Shown here in pieces: positions 1 through 8,385 of a stretch of 64,000 nt of DNA. The notes beneath the pieces were generated by a model that was given only the letters and a program-made list of their open reading frames with translations, searched no databases and was not told the DNA's origin. This DNA comes from Spirosoma sp. SC4-14. GTDB taxonomy: Bacteria; Bacteroidota; Bacteroidia; Cytophagales; Spirosomataceae. Position 1 is the stretch's first letter; each line of letters starts with the position of its first letter. The stretch covers positions 1,921,001 through 1,985,000 of the forward strand of contig NZ_CP147518.1 in NCBI RefSeq assembly GCF_037201965.1, written 5' to 3'. The translations under genes and the position numbers were made by a program.

Positions 1-1950
1 AATGCCATCACCAAATCGTGGGCGGGCGGAATCAACTACCGCAATAGCTTCGGCAAAAAAGTCGATCTGGCGGGTAGCTACAACATATCGAATACCAACA
101 CGCTAACCCAGCAGAGCAGCCGCCGGGAAAATATCCTGCCCGGAACCAGTACATCAACTACTCGCTCCGACTCAACCTTTGTGCGTAATCAGACCAACGG
201 TTCCGATAATACTAACACCAACAACCGGTTCAATCTGCGACTCGATTACCGGATTGATTCACTGACGACAATTCGGGTAATTCCGAATCTGTCGTGGTTA
301 CAATCCGACTATCAGAACGGAAGTGATTCGCGTACGGTCAATGGAGGGGGAGCTACAACGAACACCAGCACAACCAATTATCATTCGAATGGAAATGGCT
401 TCAATGGAAATAATTCGGTGCTGTTGTTCCGAAAGTTTCAGAAGAAGGGACGGACATTTTCGGTCAACTGGAATGTAGCCCTCAATAACCAGAATAGCCT
501 GGGTATTAACCAATCGGTTACGCAGTCGACAACCCCCTTGTCGGCAACAACCGGGGCACCCGATAGTCAGACGGGTACGGGTGGGTTATACACACAAAGG
601 ATCAACCAGCAGAATGATCAGCAGACACGAGCGATGACGAATACCATCAACGTATCGTATACCGAACCGTTGTCGATGCGGCAAACCCTCGAACTCCATT
701 ACAATCTGTCGAACAATCATAACGAGTCGAACCGGGCAGTTACTGATTTCAACGAAGCAACTGCACAATACGATCGGGCCAATGCGGCACTGAGCAATAA
801 TTTTGTTAATACATACATGACCAATCGGGCGGGCTTGACGTGGCAAACCAAACGCTTGAAGTACACCTACGCGTTTGGAGTTGATGCACAGCAGGCCAGT
901 CTGAATTCGAATAACCTGAGCCGCGACACTACGCTGAGCCGCACGTTTACGAACCTGCTGCCGAATGCGTTGTTTACTTACAACTTCGCTAAAAACACAC
1001 GGCTCCGGTTCAACTATCGTACGCGGATCAATGCGCCATCGGTAAATCAGTTACAGCCCGTACCGAACAATACGAATCCGCTGAATATTCAGTTGGGCAA
1101 TGCCAATCTACAGCCCGAATATAGCCATACGATTTCGCTGAATTTTAACCGCTTCGACCCGTCTACATTCCGTAACCTGTTTGCATCGATCAACGCCAGC
1201 CGGACGGATAACAAAATCGTGAACTCAACGTCGTTTACATCCTCGGGCGCACAAACAACCCGGCCCGTAAATACCAATGGCTATTATACGCTAAGTGGCT
1301 TTCTGGCACTGGGTCGTTCGATTAAAATTGACGAACATCGCATTAATATCAATCTGAATACCAACGCAACCTACAACCGGGGAACCAGCTTTGTGAACAG
1401 TCGTCCGAATCTGGCTCAGAACTGGCTCATAGGCGAAGGGTTGAGTTTGAACACCAACATCAACGACAAACTAGACCTTAATCTGGCTGGAACCATTAAC
1501 CTGCAATCGGCCAAATATTCGTTGCAGCCGCAGCAGAATACCACGTTTCTGAACCAGACCGGCACGCTGGATCTGTTCTATCAGTTACCGTTCCGGTTTG
1601 CATTTACCACCAATGTTACATATAATCATTACGGTGGCCAGTCGGGTAGTTATAATCAGTCGTTTACATTGCTGAATATGGCCCTGGCCCGTCAGTTGTT
1701 CAAACAGAAGCAGGGTGAACTGCGGTTTCAGGTCTTCGATTTGCTGAATCAGAACCGGAGTATTGTTCGTAACGTAACCGATACCTACGTAGAAGAAGTG
1801 CAGAGCCGGGTACTGAATCGCTATTTTACGCTGAGTTTTGTGTATAACCTGCGCCAGTTCAGTGCCGGGTTTACACCGCCCACCAACAACCGCTATAACC
1901 GGCAGGGTATGGGTGGCGATGGCGGTCGGGGGTTCCGGCGCAACGACTAA
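1..1950 (+). CDS. Outer-membrane beta-barrel family protein, TonB-receptor-like (3' part)
   Basis: The frame is open from base 1 to the TAA at 1948-1950, giving the last 649 residues; the start lies outside the window. The protein is rich in Asn, Thr, Ser and Gln, with alternating polar and aromatic stretches typical of outer-membrane beta strands (for example NKIVNSTSF and RYFTLSFVYNLRQ). It has no plug domain in the visible part and ends in a Gly/Arg-rich tail (GGDGGRGFRRND). This resembles the C-terminal barrel of the OMP_b-brl_3 group of Bacteroidota TonB-dependent-like receptors, whose N-terminus usually holds a carboxypeptidase-like domain. The substrate cannot be read from sequence. 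No SusD-like partner follows, and a strong hairpin ends the unit 24 bases downstream. The family call is fairly safe; a transport role is inferred. Confidence 0.8.
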   Translation, partial: NAITKSWAGGINYRNSFGKKVDLAGSYNISNTNTLTQQSSRRENILPGTSTSTTRSDSTFVRNQTNGSDNTNTNNRFNLRLDYRIDSLTTIRVIPNLSWLQSDYQNGSDSRTVNGGGATTNTSTTNYHSNGNGFNGNNSVLLFRKFQKKGRTFSVNWNVALNNQNSLGINQSVTQSTTPLSATTGAPDSQTGTGGLYTQRINQQNDQQTRAMTNTINVSYTEPLSMRQTLELHYNLSNNHNESNRAVTDFNEATAQYDRANAALSNNFVNTYMTNRAGLTWQTKRLKYTYAFGVDAQQASLNSNNLSRDTTLSRTFTNLLPNALFTYNFAKNTRLRFNYRTRINAPSVNQLQPVPNNTNPLNIQLGNANLQPEYSHTISLNFNRFDPSTFRNLFASINASRTDNKIVNSTSFTSSGAQTTRPVNTNGYYTLSGFLALGRSIKIDEHRININLNTNATYNRGTSFVNSRPNLAQNWLIGEGLSLNTNINDKLDLNLAGTINLQSAKYSLQPQQNTTFLNQTGTLDLFYQLPFRFAFTTNVTYNHYGGQSGSYNQSFTLLNMALARQLFKQKQGELRFQVFDLLNQNRSIVRNVTDTYVEEVQSRVLNRYFTLSFVYNLRQFSAGFTPPTNNRYNRQGMGGDGGRGFRRND

Positions 1951-1973
1951 TAAGGCTTCGATAGCCTTTGCTC

Positions 1974-2019
1974 AACAGCGCCTGCCTGGCATTTTGATGC
2001 GCCAGGCAGGCGCTGTTTT
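1974..2019 (+). terminator. Rho-independent terminator after the barrel gene
   Basis: A perfect 17-base inverted repeat (1974-1990 with 2001-2017, core GCGCCTGCCTGGC) has a 10-base loop, and the right arm runs into TTTT. It sits 24 bases after the barrel stop codon. Confidence 0.85.
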
Positions 2020-2114
2020 CTATAGAGTCAGGTAAAGGATGAAATCACTTTCAAGTAGATTTATTAAGGTCTATTCTTCGTTTATAGACTCCTGCACTCA
2101 ATTCTAAAACTCTT

Positions 2115-2927
2115 ATGAAACTTCTATTCTTGCTGTGTTCTCTGCTTTGTGTTGCCCATAGCCAGGCTCAACACCAACTAAAAAAAATCTGGGAAAGCGA
2201 TAGCACGCTGGCTATACCCGAATCGGTACTGCCCGACAACGATGTGCTCTATGTATCGCTAATCGACGGATCGCCCTGGGATACCGACGGCCGGGGTGGC
2301 GTGGCTAAGCTGAGCAAAAACGGTAAAATTATGAACCCTAGTTGGGTAACTGGCCTGAATGCACCGAAGGGTATGGGGATCTGGCGCGGAAAACTTTACG
2401 TGGCCGATGTGTCAGAGGTGGTTGTGGTTAATTTAGCGAATGGGAAAATTGAAACGAAAATACCGGTCGAAGGCGCTACCGGCCTGAACGATATAACTAT
2501 CGATAAACAGGGTACCGTATATGTTTCGGATAGTAAGCTGGGAAATGTGCACCAAATTAAAAACGGCAAAGCCACGCTACTGATGAGCGACCTGAAAGGC
2601 GTAAACGGACTGAAAGCAGTTGGGACGGATCTGTATGCCTTAACGGCCAACGATGTTTATAAAATAGGAGCCAATAAAACCAAGACCGTTGTTTGCACAA
2701 TGGAAACGGGTGGCGATGGTATTGAACCCGTTGGAAATGGTGATTTTGTGGTGTCCACCTGGGGTGGCGTCGTTTATTACATGGACAAAAGCGGTAAACT
2801 ACAAACCATGCTGGACACGCGTGCACAGAAAAAAAATACGGCCGACATTGGCTACGATCCGGTGCAACGAATAGTGTATGTGCCAACATTTATGGCAAAA
2901 TCAGTAGTTGCTTACCGCCTGGATTAG
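2115..2927 (+). CDS. Secreted SMP-30/NHL-like beta-propeller protein
   Basis: 270 residues with an N-terminal signal peptide of about 19 residues (hydrophobic LLFLLCSLLCVAHSQAQ), so it is exported. The mature part is a run of six-bladed-propeller-like repeats: WRGKLYVADVSEVVVV, KQGTVYVSDSKLGNVHQI, VGTDLYALTANDVYKI and GNGDFVVSTWGGVVYY each have the pattern of a strand followed by an acidic turn, as in the SMP-30/gluconolactonase and NHL families. Catalytic metal ligands of gluconolactonase could not be assigned, so enzymatic activity is not claimed. It is a single gene between two terminators (1974-2019 and 3016-3079). It may be a binding or lactonase-like periplasmic protein; the fold is more certain than the role. 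Confidence 0.75.
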   Translation: MKLLFLLCSLLCVAHSQAQHQLKKIWESDSTLAIPESVLPDNDVLYVSLIDGSPWDTDGRGGVAKLSKNGKIMNPSWVTGLNAPKGMGIWRGKLYVADVSEVVVVNLANGKIETKIPVEGATGLNDITIDKQGTVYVSDSKLGNVHQIKNGKATLLMSDLKGVNGLKAVGTDLYALTANDVYKIGANKTKTVVCTMETGGDGIEPVGNGDFVVSTWGGVVYYMDKSGKLQTMLDTRAQKKNTADIGYDPVQRIVYVPTFMAKSVVAYRLD

Positions 2928-3015
2928 TACAAAGAGAAACCTGTGTGTTTATGGCCAGTACCGAACGTATTTTGTAATGGTTCATTCATTATAATAAACC
3001 TGTTGATTTGCTTTT

Positions 3016-3079
3016 AAGCGTTTTGTTGTGAACAAGTTCTATGTTTAATAGAATGGAACACAACAAAACGCTTTTTTTT
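3016..3079 (+). terminator. Strong nested hairpin terminator
   Basis: Perfect 15-base arms (3016-3030 and 3059-3073) enclose a second 6-base hairpin (3037-3042 with 3048-3053), followed by an unbroken run of T to 3079. It ends the propeller gene. The rest of the 375-base spacer 2928-3302 holds only the promoter given below. Confidence 0.85.
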
Positions 3080-3239
3080 GCTGATTTTTTTAACTCAATG
3101 TGGAATCTACTTAGTCAATAGATTAATTTTTCAGACAAAGAATGTCGCCTATTTTGCGCTTATAGCGTTGGTAATCAGTTTAGTTGAAATATTGGCATGA
3201 AATTTTTAGATTAAAATTGTGGAAAATAGTCCTCAGTTG

Positions 3240-3271
3240 TTTGGCAATAATTCCACAATACTATACTTTTA
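3240..3271 (+). promoter_or_regulatory. Candidate Bacteroidota promoter of the NlpC/P60 gene
   Basis: TTTG at 3240-3243, a 20-base spacer, then TACTTTTA at 3264-3271, close to the Bacteroidota primary sigma pattern TTTG / TAnnTTTG (last base differs). It lies 32 bases before the start codon at 3303. Found by eye, not tested. Confidence 0.5.
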
Positions 3272-3302
3272 TACAACCTAACTTGGTAACTGACCTATAC
3301 CT

Positions 3303-3881
3303 ATGACGAAGAAAATGCTCCTGACAGCACTTGCTGCTGTCTCGTTTGGCATCGTTCGCGCCCAGACCGTATCGACCGTAACCCCAGAAGTGCCCGCCGT
3401 AACTGACAACAAGCTCACCGTAACTCAAGAGATACCCACTGTAACTTCTACTACTCGCTCATTTTATGAGCAAATTCCTCTGGTAGGCGATCTGATCGAT
3501 TTTGCCAAAAAGCATCTGTCAATTCGTTATCGATTGGGCGGAACAACAAAACGAGGGTTCGACTGTTCTGGTTTTACCCGTTTTTGTTTTAGCCAATTCG
3601 GCATTTCTCTTCCCCATTCGAGTGCCGCTCAGGGCAATGTAGGTCAGCCTGTCGACAAGGCCAATGCGCAACCGGGCGACTTAATTCTGTTTAAAGGCCA
3701 TAGCGCCCATGGTAGTCAAATTGGCCATGTTGGATTAATTACTGAAGTTGTTGGTAACCAGATTAAATTTATTCATTCTGCCTGGAATGGTGGCGTACGA
3801 TACGATTACCTCCATGCATCTTACTATGAGCGTCGTTTTGTTGGCGTTCGGCGAGTGGTTCATTTGCTGACGGATAAATGA
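3303..3881 (+). CDS. Secreted NlpC/P60 (C40) cell-wall peptidase
   Basis: 192 residues. A signal peptide ending near ALAAVSFGIVRAQ exports it. Residues 21-60 are a Val/Thr/Pro-rich linker with a loosely repeated unit (TPEVPAVT, TQEIPTVT). The NlpC/P60 domain fills residues 63-190: catalytic Cys88 in RGFDCSGF, His142 in GHVGLI, and a third polar residue, probably His158 in FIHSA. Proteins of this family cut the gamma-D-glutamyl to diamino-acid bond in peptidoglycan stem peptides. There are no SH3 or LysM modules, so it is a minimal enzyme, and all three catalytic residues are in place. It stands alone, with a likely promoter at 3240-3271 and a bidirectional terminator shared with the convergent argB. 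Confidence 0.9.
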   Translation: MTKKMLLTALAAVSFGIVRAQTVSTVTPEVPAVTDNKLTVTQEIPTVTSTTRSFYEQIPLVGDLIDFAKKHLSIRYRLGGTTKRGFDCSGFTRFCFSQFGISLPHSSAAQGNVGQPVDKANAQPGDLILFKGHSAHGSQIGHVGLITEVVGNQIKFIHSAWNGGVRYDYLHASYYERRFVGVRRVVHLLTDK

Positions 3882-3897
3882 GCAATCTGGAATAAAC

Positions 3898-3934
3898 AAA
3901 ACCGGGAATGAGCACATAACTCATTCCCGGTTTT
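3898..3934. terminator. Bidirectional terminator between NlpC/P60 and argB
   Basis: Perfect 15-base arms AAAACCGGGAATGAG (3898-3912) and its complement (3920-3934) with a 7-base loop. The A and T ends make it work on either strand, which fits the convergent genes ending at 3881 and 4020. Confidence 0.85.
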
Positions 3935-4019
3935 GTTTGGCTACTGGTCATTGGCCGTACTGAACAATTAGGGATCAGCCATTTGACTTTAACGTTTTCG
4001 GATCTAATACCAATGACTT

Positions 4020-4808
4020 TTATCTGGTCAATGTAAGGGTTGTTCCGGCCCCCTGCTGCAGGGCGGCTGCTACATCGTCGGCATGGCAGATAATTACTTT
4101 TTCAACACCATTTTTGAGGGCTTTAAATGCATTATCGAGCTTAGGCACCATTCCCTTGTTTATGGTGCCCGCGGCTTTGTGGTCGGCATAGGTCTGCGGG
4201 GTCAGCTCGCCAATAACACTGGTATCATCATTTGGGTCGGCCAGAACGCCTTTCTTTTCGAAGCAGTAAACAAGCGTGACCGAATCATGATGGGCCATAT
4301 CTACGGCAATGGCCGAAGCCATTGTGTCGGCATTCGTGTTTAGCAAATCGCCCGCTTCATTGTAGGTAATAGGGGCAAAAACAGGTGTAAGATCCTGCCG
4401 CAGAAAAAACTGGATTTGCCCCGAATCAACTTCTTTAATATCGCCAACCATACCGTAGTCAATATCCTTAACCGGGCGTTTTCGGGCCAGTATGGTGCTG
4501 CCATCGGCGCCAGTGAGGCCAATCGCATTGACGTCGAGCGCCTGAAGCCGGGCAACGATCTGTTTGTTTACCAGACCACCATACACCATCGTTACTACGT
4601 CGAGCATAGGCATATCGGTAATCCGACGTCCTTCCACCATCGTTGTTTTGATCCCTAGTTTTTCAGCTACCTGCGTCGCTATTTTACCGCCACCGTGAAT
4701 CAGTATTTTTGAGCCAGCCAGTCCGGCAAAAGCAGTCAGAAACCGCTTGAGTGCCGCCGGATCATCGATAACATTACCACCTATTTTTACAACTGTAAGC
4801 GTATCCAT
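4020..4808 (-). CDS. argB: Acetyl/succinyl-glutamate kinase ArgB
   Basis: 262 residues, the normal length for the amino-acid kinase family. It phosphorylates the gamma carboxylate of an N-acylated glutamate in arginine synthesis. Visible signatures are the N-terminal nucleotide motif VVKIGGN (residues 6-12), the glycine loop LIHGGGK (37-43), VEGRRITD for acyl-glutamate binding, NTNADTMAS, and the C-terminal KGMVPKLDNA. It is last in the minus-strand run argD, DUF433, argF', argB, 99 bases after argF', with a hairpin in between. Since the neighbouring ArgF' looks succinyl-specific (see that entry), this kinase probably acts on N-succinylglutamate, as argued for Bacteroides. That substrate assignment is an inference; the enzyme family is not in doubt. 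Confidence 0.92.
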   Translation of the reverse strand: MDTLTVVKIGGNVIDDPAALKRFLTAFAGLAGSKILIHGGGKIATQVAEKLGIKTTMVEGRRITDMPMLDVVTMVYGGLVNKQIVARLQALDVNAIGLTGADGSTILARKRPVKDIDYGMVGDIKEVDSGQIQFFLRQDLTPVFAPITYNEAGDLLNTNADTMASAIAVDMAHHDSVTLVYCFEKKGVLADPNDDTSVIGELTPQTYADHKAAGTINKGMVPKLDNAFKALKNGVEKVIICHADDVAAALQQGAGTTLTLTR

Positions 4809-4844
4809 AAAAGGACATTGGATATGGGGATGTAAGACTTAATT

Positions 4845-4908
4845 AATAGACATTGGAGGTTAGACATTGGATTAATTTTTGTCCAATATCTAACCTCCAG
4901 CGTCTATT
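4845..4908. repeat. Imperfect inverted repeat with iterated arms, argF'-argB spacer
   Basis: Arms 4845-4872 and 4881-4908 pair at 24 of 28 positions. GACATTGG occurs twice in the left arm (4849, 4863) and once more outside it (4814). The right arm reaches the argF' stop codon. It may end or process the argF' transcript; there is no long T run. Confidence 0.65.
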
Positions 4909-5867
4909 TAAAGACTTTTCAGGATTTCTTTCAATACGGCCTGAGCCGACCATTCGCGGTTGGCAGCCTGTTCAATAACCAGCGAATGGGGGCTATCCAG
5001 TACTTGGTCTGATACTTTCAGATTGCGCCGAACAGGAAGGCAGTGCATAAACTTACCATTATCGGACCGGCGAATATCGTCCATCGTAACGGCCCACGAC
5101 GGATCTTTGGTCAGCACCTGTCCGTAATGCGTATAAGACGACCAGTTTTTGCCGTAGATAAAATCGGCTCCTTCAAAGGCTTCGTCCTGGTTGTATATGA
5201 TGCGGGCATTTCCCACAAATTCGGGGGCAAGCTCGTAGCCTTTGGGATGCGTAACCACAAACTCAACATCGCCCGAATGAGCGCGGGCATTCATCCATTC
5301 ACAAAACGAATTGGCAACGGCCTGCGGCAGTGGTTTAAAATGAGGGAGCCAGGTCAATACAACTTTCGGGCGAGCTTTTGTCTTGGCTTCTTCAATCGTA
5401 ATACAATCGGCCAGCGATTGCAGCGGGTGCCGTGTTGCCGATTCCAGATTGACAATCGGTACGTTCGCGTATTTGGCGAACTGATTCATTACCTGTTCCT
5501 TATAGTCCAGTTCACGGTCCTGTAGTCCGGCAAACGCCCGGATACCGATAATGTCGCAATAGCGGCCAATAACAGCGGCTGCTTCCCGAACGTGTTCGGC
5601 TTTGTCGCTATCCATAATGACCCCTTCTTCCATTTCCAGCCCCCAGCTATCTTGCCCAACGTTCATCGTAATCACATTCAGACCGAGGTTTTGGGCGGCT
5701 TTTTGTGTGCTTAGGCGAGTACGAAGACTGGAATTGAAGAAAAGAAGACCAATGGTTTTATTCTTACCAAGGTGTTGATCAGTAAAGGGGTTGGTCTTGG
5801 CGTCGCGGCCAGACTGTATAAGTGCGTCGAGGTCGGTGACGTCGGCGAGTGAAAGAAAGTTGGTCAT
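4908..5867 (-). CDS. argF': N-succinylornithine carbamoyltransferase (ArgF')
   Basis: 319 residues. It transfers a carbamoyl group to an N-acylated ornithine, the Bacteroidota/Xanthomonas variant of the arginine pathway. Signatures: carbamoyl-phosphate loop FFNSSLRTRLST (residues 43-54), ESATRHPLQSLAD, and FMHCLPVRRN near the C-terminus. The residue that separates succinyl from acetyl specificity (Pro90 in Bacteroides fragilis SOTCase, Glu92 in Xanthomonas AOTCase) is Ala90 here, in SDKAEHVREA. A small residue at this site favours N-succinylornithine, so succinyl use is predicted. The gene is 82 bases after the DUF433 gene and before argB. Length and motifs are complete. Confidence 0.9.
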   Translation of the reverse strand: MTNFLSLADVTDLDALIQSGRDAKTNPFTDQHLGKNKTIGLLFFNSSLRTRLSTQKAAQNLGLNVITMNVGQDSWGLEMEEGVIMDSDKAEHVREAAAVIGRYCDIIGIRAFAGLQDRELDYKEQVMNQFAKYANVPIVNLESATRHPLQSLADCITIEEAKTKARPKVVLTWLPHFKPLPQAVANSFCEWMNARAHSGDVEFVVTHPKGYELAPEFVGNARIIYNQDEAFEGADFIYGKNWSSYTHYGQVLTKDPSWAVTMDDIRRSDNGKFMHCLPVRRNLKVSDQVLDSPHSLVIEQAANREWSAQAVLKEILKSL

Positions 5868-5906
5868 TTATTTTTTAACACAGGGAAACAGGGACTTGAG
5901 TGATTG

Positions 5907-5954
5907 AGTGAATGAGTGAATTGGCAAATAGGTTGCTTAATTCACTCATTCACT
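5907..5954. repeat. Perfect 16-base inverted repeat after the DUF433 gene
   Basis: AGTGAATGAGTGAATT at 5907-5922 pairs exactly with 5939-5954. Each arm is itself an iterated GAGTGAAT word. The right arm covers the DUF433 stop codon, so it probably forms a 3' hairpin on that transcript. Confidence 0.7.
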
Positions 5955-6147
5955 TAGTATGTGCATAGGCGAATACGGCTTGCAAGGCATCTTTTGTAAG
6001 CCGTGGGTAATTATCTAGTAAATCCTGTTCGGTCCAGCCATTAGCCAGACGTTCGAACAAAAACTCAACGGACAATCTTGTTTCTTTTATGACAGGTTTG
6101 CCCAGTAACACCGCTTCGTCAGAATAGATAAAGTCTTGCCAGTTCAA
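5950..6147 (-). CDS. DUF433 family small protein (VapB-like antitoxin fold)
   Basis: 65 residues matching DUF433: LGKPVIKETRLSVEFLFERL followed by GWTEQDLLDNYPRLT, the usual helix-turn-helix-like core. DUF433 proteins are mostly antitoxin-like partners of PIN-type toxins. No toxin gene lies beside it: the upstream neighbour is argD (59 bases away) and the downstream one is argF'. The start codon is TTG at 6145-6147; the same frame stays open about 12 codons further upstream without an ATG, so the N-terminus is uncertain. Its place inside an arginine operon suggests a stray or repurposed antitoxin. Regulation of the operon by this protein is possible but not shown. Confidence 0.8.
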   Translation of the reverse strand: MNWQDFIYSDEAVLLGKPVIKETRLSVEFLFERLANGWTEQDLLDNYPRLTKDALQAVFAYAHTK

Positions 6148-6206
6148 TGCCTTAAGAAGTTGGTCGATGCAGTCAAACCGCTAAGCTAACTAGCTAATTT
6201 CAATAA

Positions 6207-7349
6207 TTAAACGGCCGTGTTTTCTGTTTTCAGGCACTTTTCGAGCGCTTCCAGGAACATATCGGCTTCGTTGATGCCAATGGCCAGCGAAGGCAACAGC
6301 CGGATCGTGTTCTTACCGGCAACACCCGTAAACTGTTTGTGTTCGAACAGCAGTGTTTTACGCAACGTGTCGACCGGGAAATCGTACTCGATTCCAATCA
6401 TCAGTCCACGGCCCCGCAATTCTTTATAACCGCCGATCTGTCGGATGCCGTCCAGGAAATAATCGCCTACACGAACAGCATTGTCGATCAGTCCTTCGTC
6501 TTTCATAATATCCAGTACTGCAACGGCGGCCGTGCAGGCCAGATGGTTACCGCCAAACGTGGTGCCTAGCAAACCGTAGCTGGGCTTAAATTTAGGCGAG
6601 ATCAGAATACCGCCGATCGGAAATCCGTTGCCCATGCCTTTGGCCATCGAAATGATGTCGGCCTGAATACCGCTGAACTGGTGCGAAAAGAATTTTCCCG
6701 AACGGCCGTAGCCACACTGAACGCCATCCAGAATCAGCACCGCTCCGGTTTCGTCGCAGCGTTGGCGGAGGGTTTGCAGAAACTCATCGCTGGCGACATG
6801 AATGCCACCAACGCCCTGGATGCCTTCGACAATAACAGCACAGGTTTCTGTCGTGATAGCTTGCCGGGCGGCATCGGCGTCGTTATAGGGTAGAAATGTA
6901 ACGTGTTTGTTGTAGTTGACAGGGGCTACTATAGCCGGGTTGTCGGTGGCGGCAACGGCTCCGGCTGTTCGGCCATGAAACCCCTTCCTGAACGAAATGA
7001 CCTGAGTGCGGCCGTTGTGAAAGGAGGCTAGTTTTAGCGCATTTTCGTTGGCTTCGGCACCTGAGTTACACAAAAAGAGCGCATAGTCGGGATGGTCCGA
7101 CAGGCTCGTTAGTTTATCGGCCAGTTCCTGCTGCTGCGGTATCCGAACCGAGTTGGAATAGAACGAAATCTTATGTAACTGATCGGTCAGTGCCTGCACA
7201 TAGCGCGGATGCGTATGACCAACCGAAATAACGGCATGCCCGCCATACAGATCGAGATAGCGAGTGCCGTCGACATCCCACAGATAGCTGCCCTGAGCGC
7301 GAACCGGCTCAATGTCGTAAAGGGGGTAAACGTTAAATAACTCAGCCAT
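6207..7349 (-). CDS. argD: Acetyl/succinyl-ornithine aminotransferase ArgD
   Basis: 380 residues from the ATG at 7347-7349 (MAELFNVYPLYDIEP), the usual N-terminus of Bacteroidota ArgD. A longer frame starts at 7424, but the extra 25 residues (MHWFSRTSSF...) look unlike the family. It is a class III PLP aminotransferase converting N-acyl-glutamate semialdehyde to N-acyl-ornithine. Visible: NSGAEANENALKLA for cofactor phosphate binding, FHGRTAGAVAAT, the aspartate of ILDGVQCGYGRSG (about residue 208) contacting the PLP nitrogen, and the Schiff-base lysine of SMAKGMGNGFPIGG (about residue 237). It is first of the arginine genes in this run and follows the alpha/beta hydrolase by 161 bases. Confidence 0.92.
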   Translation of the reverse strand: MAELFNVYPLYDIEPVRAQGSYLWDVDGTRYLDLYGGHAVISVGHTHPRYVQALTDQLHKISFYSNSVRIPQQQELADKLTSLSDHPDYALFLCNSGAEANENALKLASFHNGRTQVISFRKGFHGRTAGAVAATDNPAIVAPVNYNKHVTFLPYNDADAARQAITTETCAVIVEGIQGVGGIHVASDEFLQTLRQRCDETGAVLILDGVQCGYGRSGKFFSHQFSGIQADIISMAKGMGNGFPIGGILISPKFKPSYGLLGTTFGGNHLACTAAVAVLDIMKDEGLIDNAVRVGDYFLDGIRQIGGYKELRGRGLMIGIEYDFPVDTLRKTLLFEHKQFTGVAGKNTIRLLPSLAIGINEADMFLEALEKCLKTENTAV

Positions 7350-7510
7350 TGCCAGACCGGATAACCACTGCACCCGGCGTTTACGATGATAATCAAATGA
7401 GCTGGTTCGTGAAAACCAGTGCAAGTTTACGGAGAATCGCGGGGAAAATGGTGTATAAACGCGAAAAGGAAGCCAATCGACTTCCCTTTCCTGGGTCTGA
7501 GTATGGTTTC

Positions 7511-8239
7511 TTATGCCTTATCGGCTTGTTGCAGGAAGTTTCGTAGGACCAGAACCGATGTTTCGGGCTGCTCAATCATGCTCAAATGGCCGGCATTGTC
7601 GATAATCGAAACGCCGATCCGATCTGACAAATCGGCCAGCGCCTTCGTTTTTTCAACCGAAATCAGTTGATCTTCTCTGCCCAACACCAGCAAAACAGGG
7701 TACTGGGCATCGCGCAGCACATGCGTCCGATCGGGGCGACCGGCAATGGCTTTCATCCCGGCAATGAGTGCTTCGGTCGGTAAGCCGCGAAAACGAGCCA
7801 CCAGTTCCTGCGTTTTTTCGGCTGGGTAATGGGGAGCGACCATTTTCGGCAGTTGTTTCTCAATAAACTGTGCTCCGCCCTGTGCCTTCATGGTGTCAAT
7901 AAGTTGCTGACGCTGAATTTTGCGGTCGGCATCATCTGCATAGGCTGTTGAATGATAGAGCACCAATCCGTGTACCTGTTCGGGATAACGTTCGGCATAA
8001 GCCAGCGCGATATAGCCACCCATTGAATGACCAGCCAGCACAACCTTATCAATACCTGCCGATTGTAGCTGGGCATTCAGTTCTTCAGCATAGGCTTCAA
8101 TGGTTGTATGAGAGGTTGAGTGCGCAAAATTGGGTTTTATGACCCGAATATCGGCCGACAGTTCGGGTTGAATGTTATCCCAGATGGAAGCATCTACACC
8201 ATGACCATGGATCAGTACTAACGAGAACGAACCAGACAT
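7511..8239 (-). CDS. Alpha/beta-fold hydrolase
   Basis: 242 residues, cytosolic (no signal peptide). The oxyanion segment is LIHGHGVDASIW, the nucleophile elbow GHSMGG puts Ser72 at the active site, the acid is probably the Asp of GREDQL (about 189), and the base the His of DNAGHLSM (about 217). This is the layout of small-molecule esterases, lactonases and the MenH/BioH-like group; the substrate cannot be told. It is transcribed toward argD, and a weak hairpin at about 7463-7490 (GAAAAGGAAG with CTTCCCTTTC) may end its transcript. Confidence 0.85.
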   Translation of the reverse strand: MSGSFSLVLIHGHGVDASIWDNIQPELSADIRVIKPNFAHSTSHTTIEAYAEELNAQLQSAGIDKVVLAGHSMGGYIALAYAERYPEQVHGLVLYHSTAYADDADRKIQRQQLIDTMKAQGGAQFIEKQLPKMVAPHYPAEKTQELVARFRGLPTEALIAGMKAIAGRPDRTHVLRDAQYPVLLVLGREDQLISVEKTKALADLSDRIGVSIIDNAGHLSMIEQPETSVLVLRNFLQQADKA

Positions 8240-8270
8240 GCTAAGGAGTTATATCTTAATTGTCCACAGA

Positions 8271-8323
8271 GCATACCGAGAAATCAATTGAATTGACTAC
8301 CAATGAATTGCTTCTCGGTATGC
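8271..8323. repeat. 12-base inverted repeat between hydrolase and lipoprotein genes
   Basis: GCATACCGAGAA (8271-8282) pairs exactly with 8312-8323. It lies downstream of the first lipoprotein gene and upstream of the hydrolase start (8239). No T run follows on either strand, so its role as terminator is doubtful. Confidence 0.5.
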
Positions 8324-8385
8324 CTGTGCCTCTGTGGGCAAATGCAATAAATAAATTCTGACTTGTTACGAATGAGCGGCAAACG

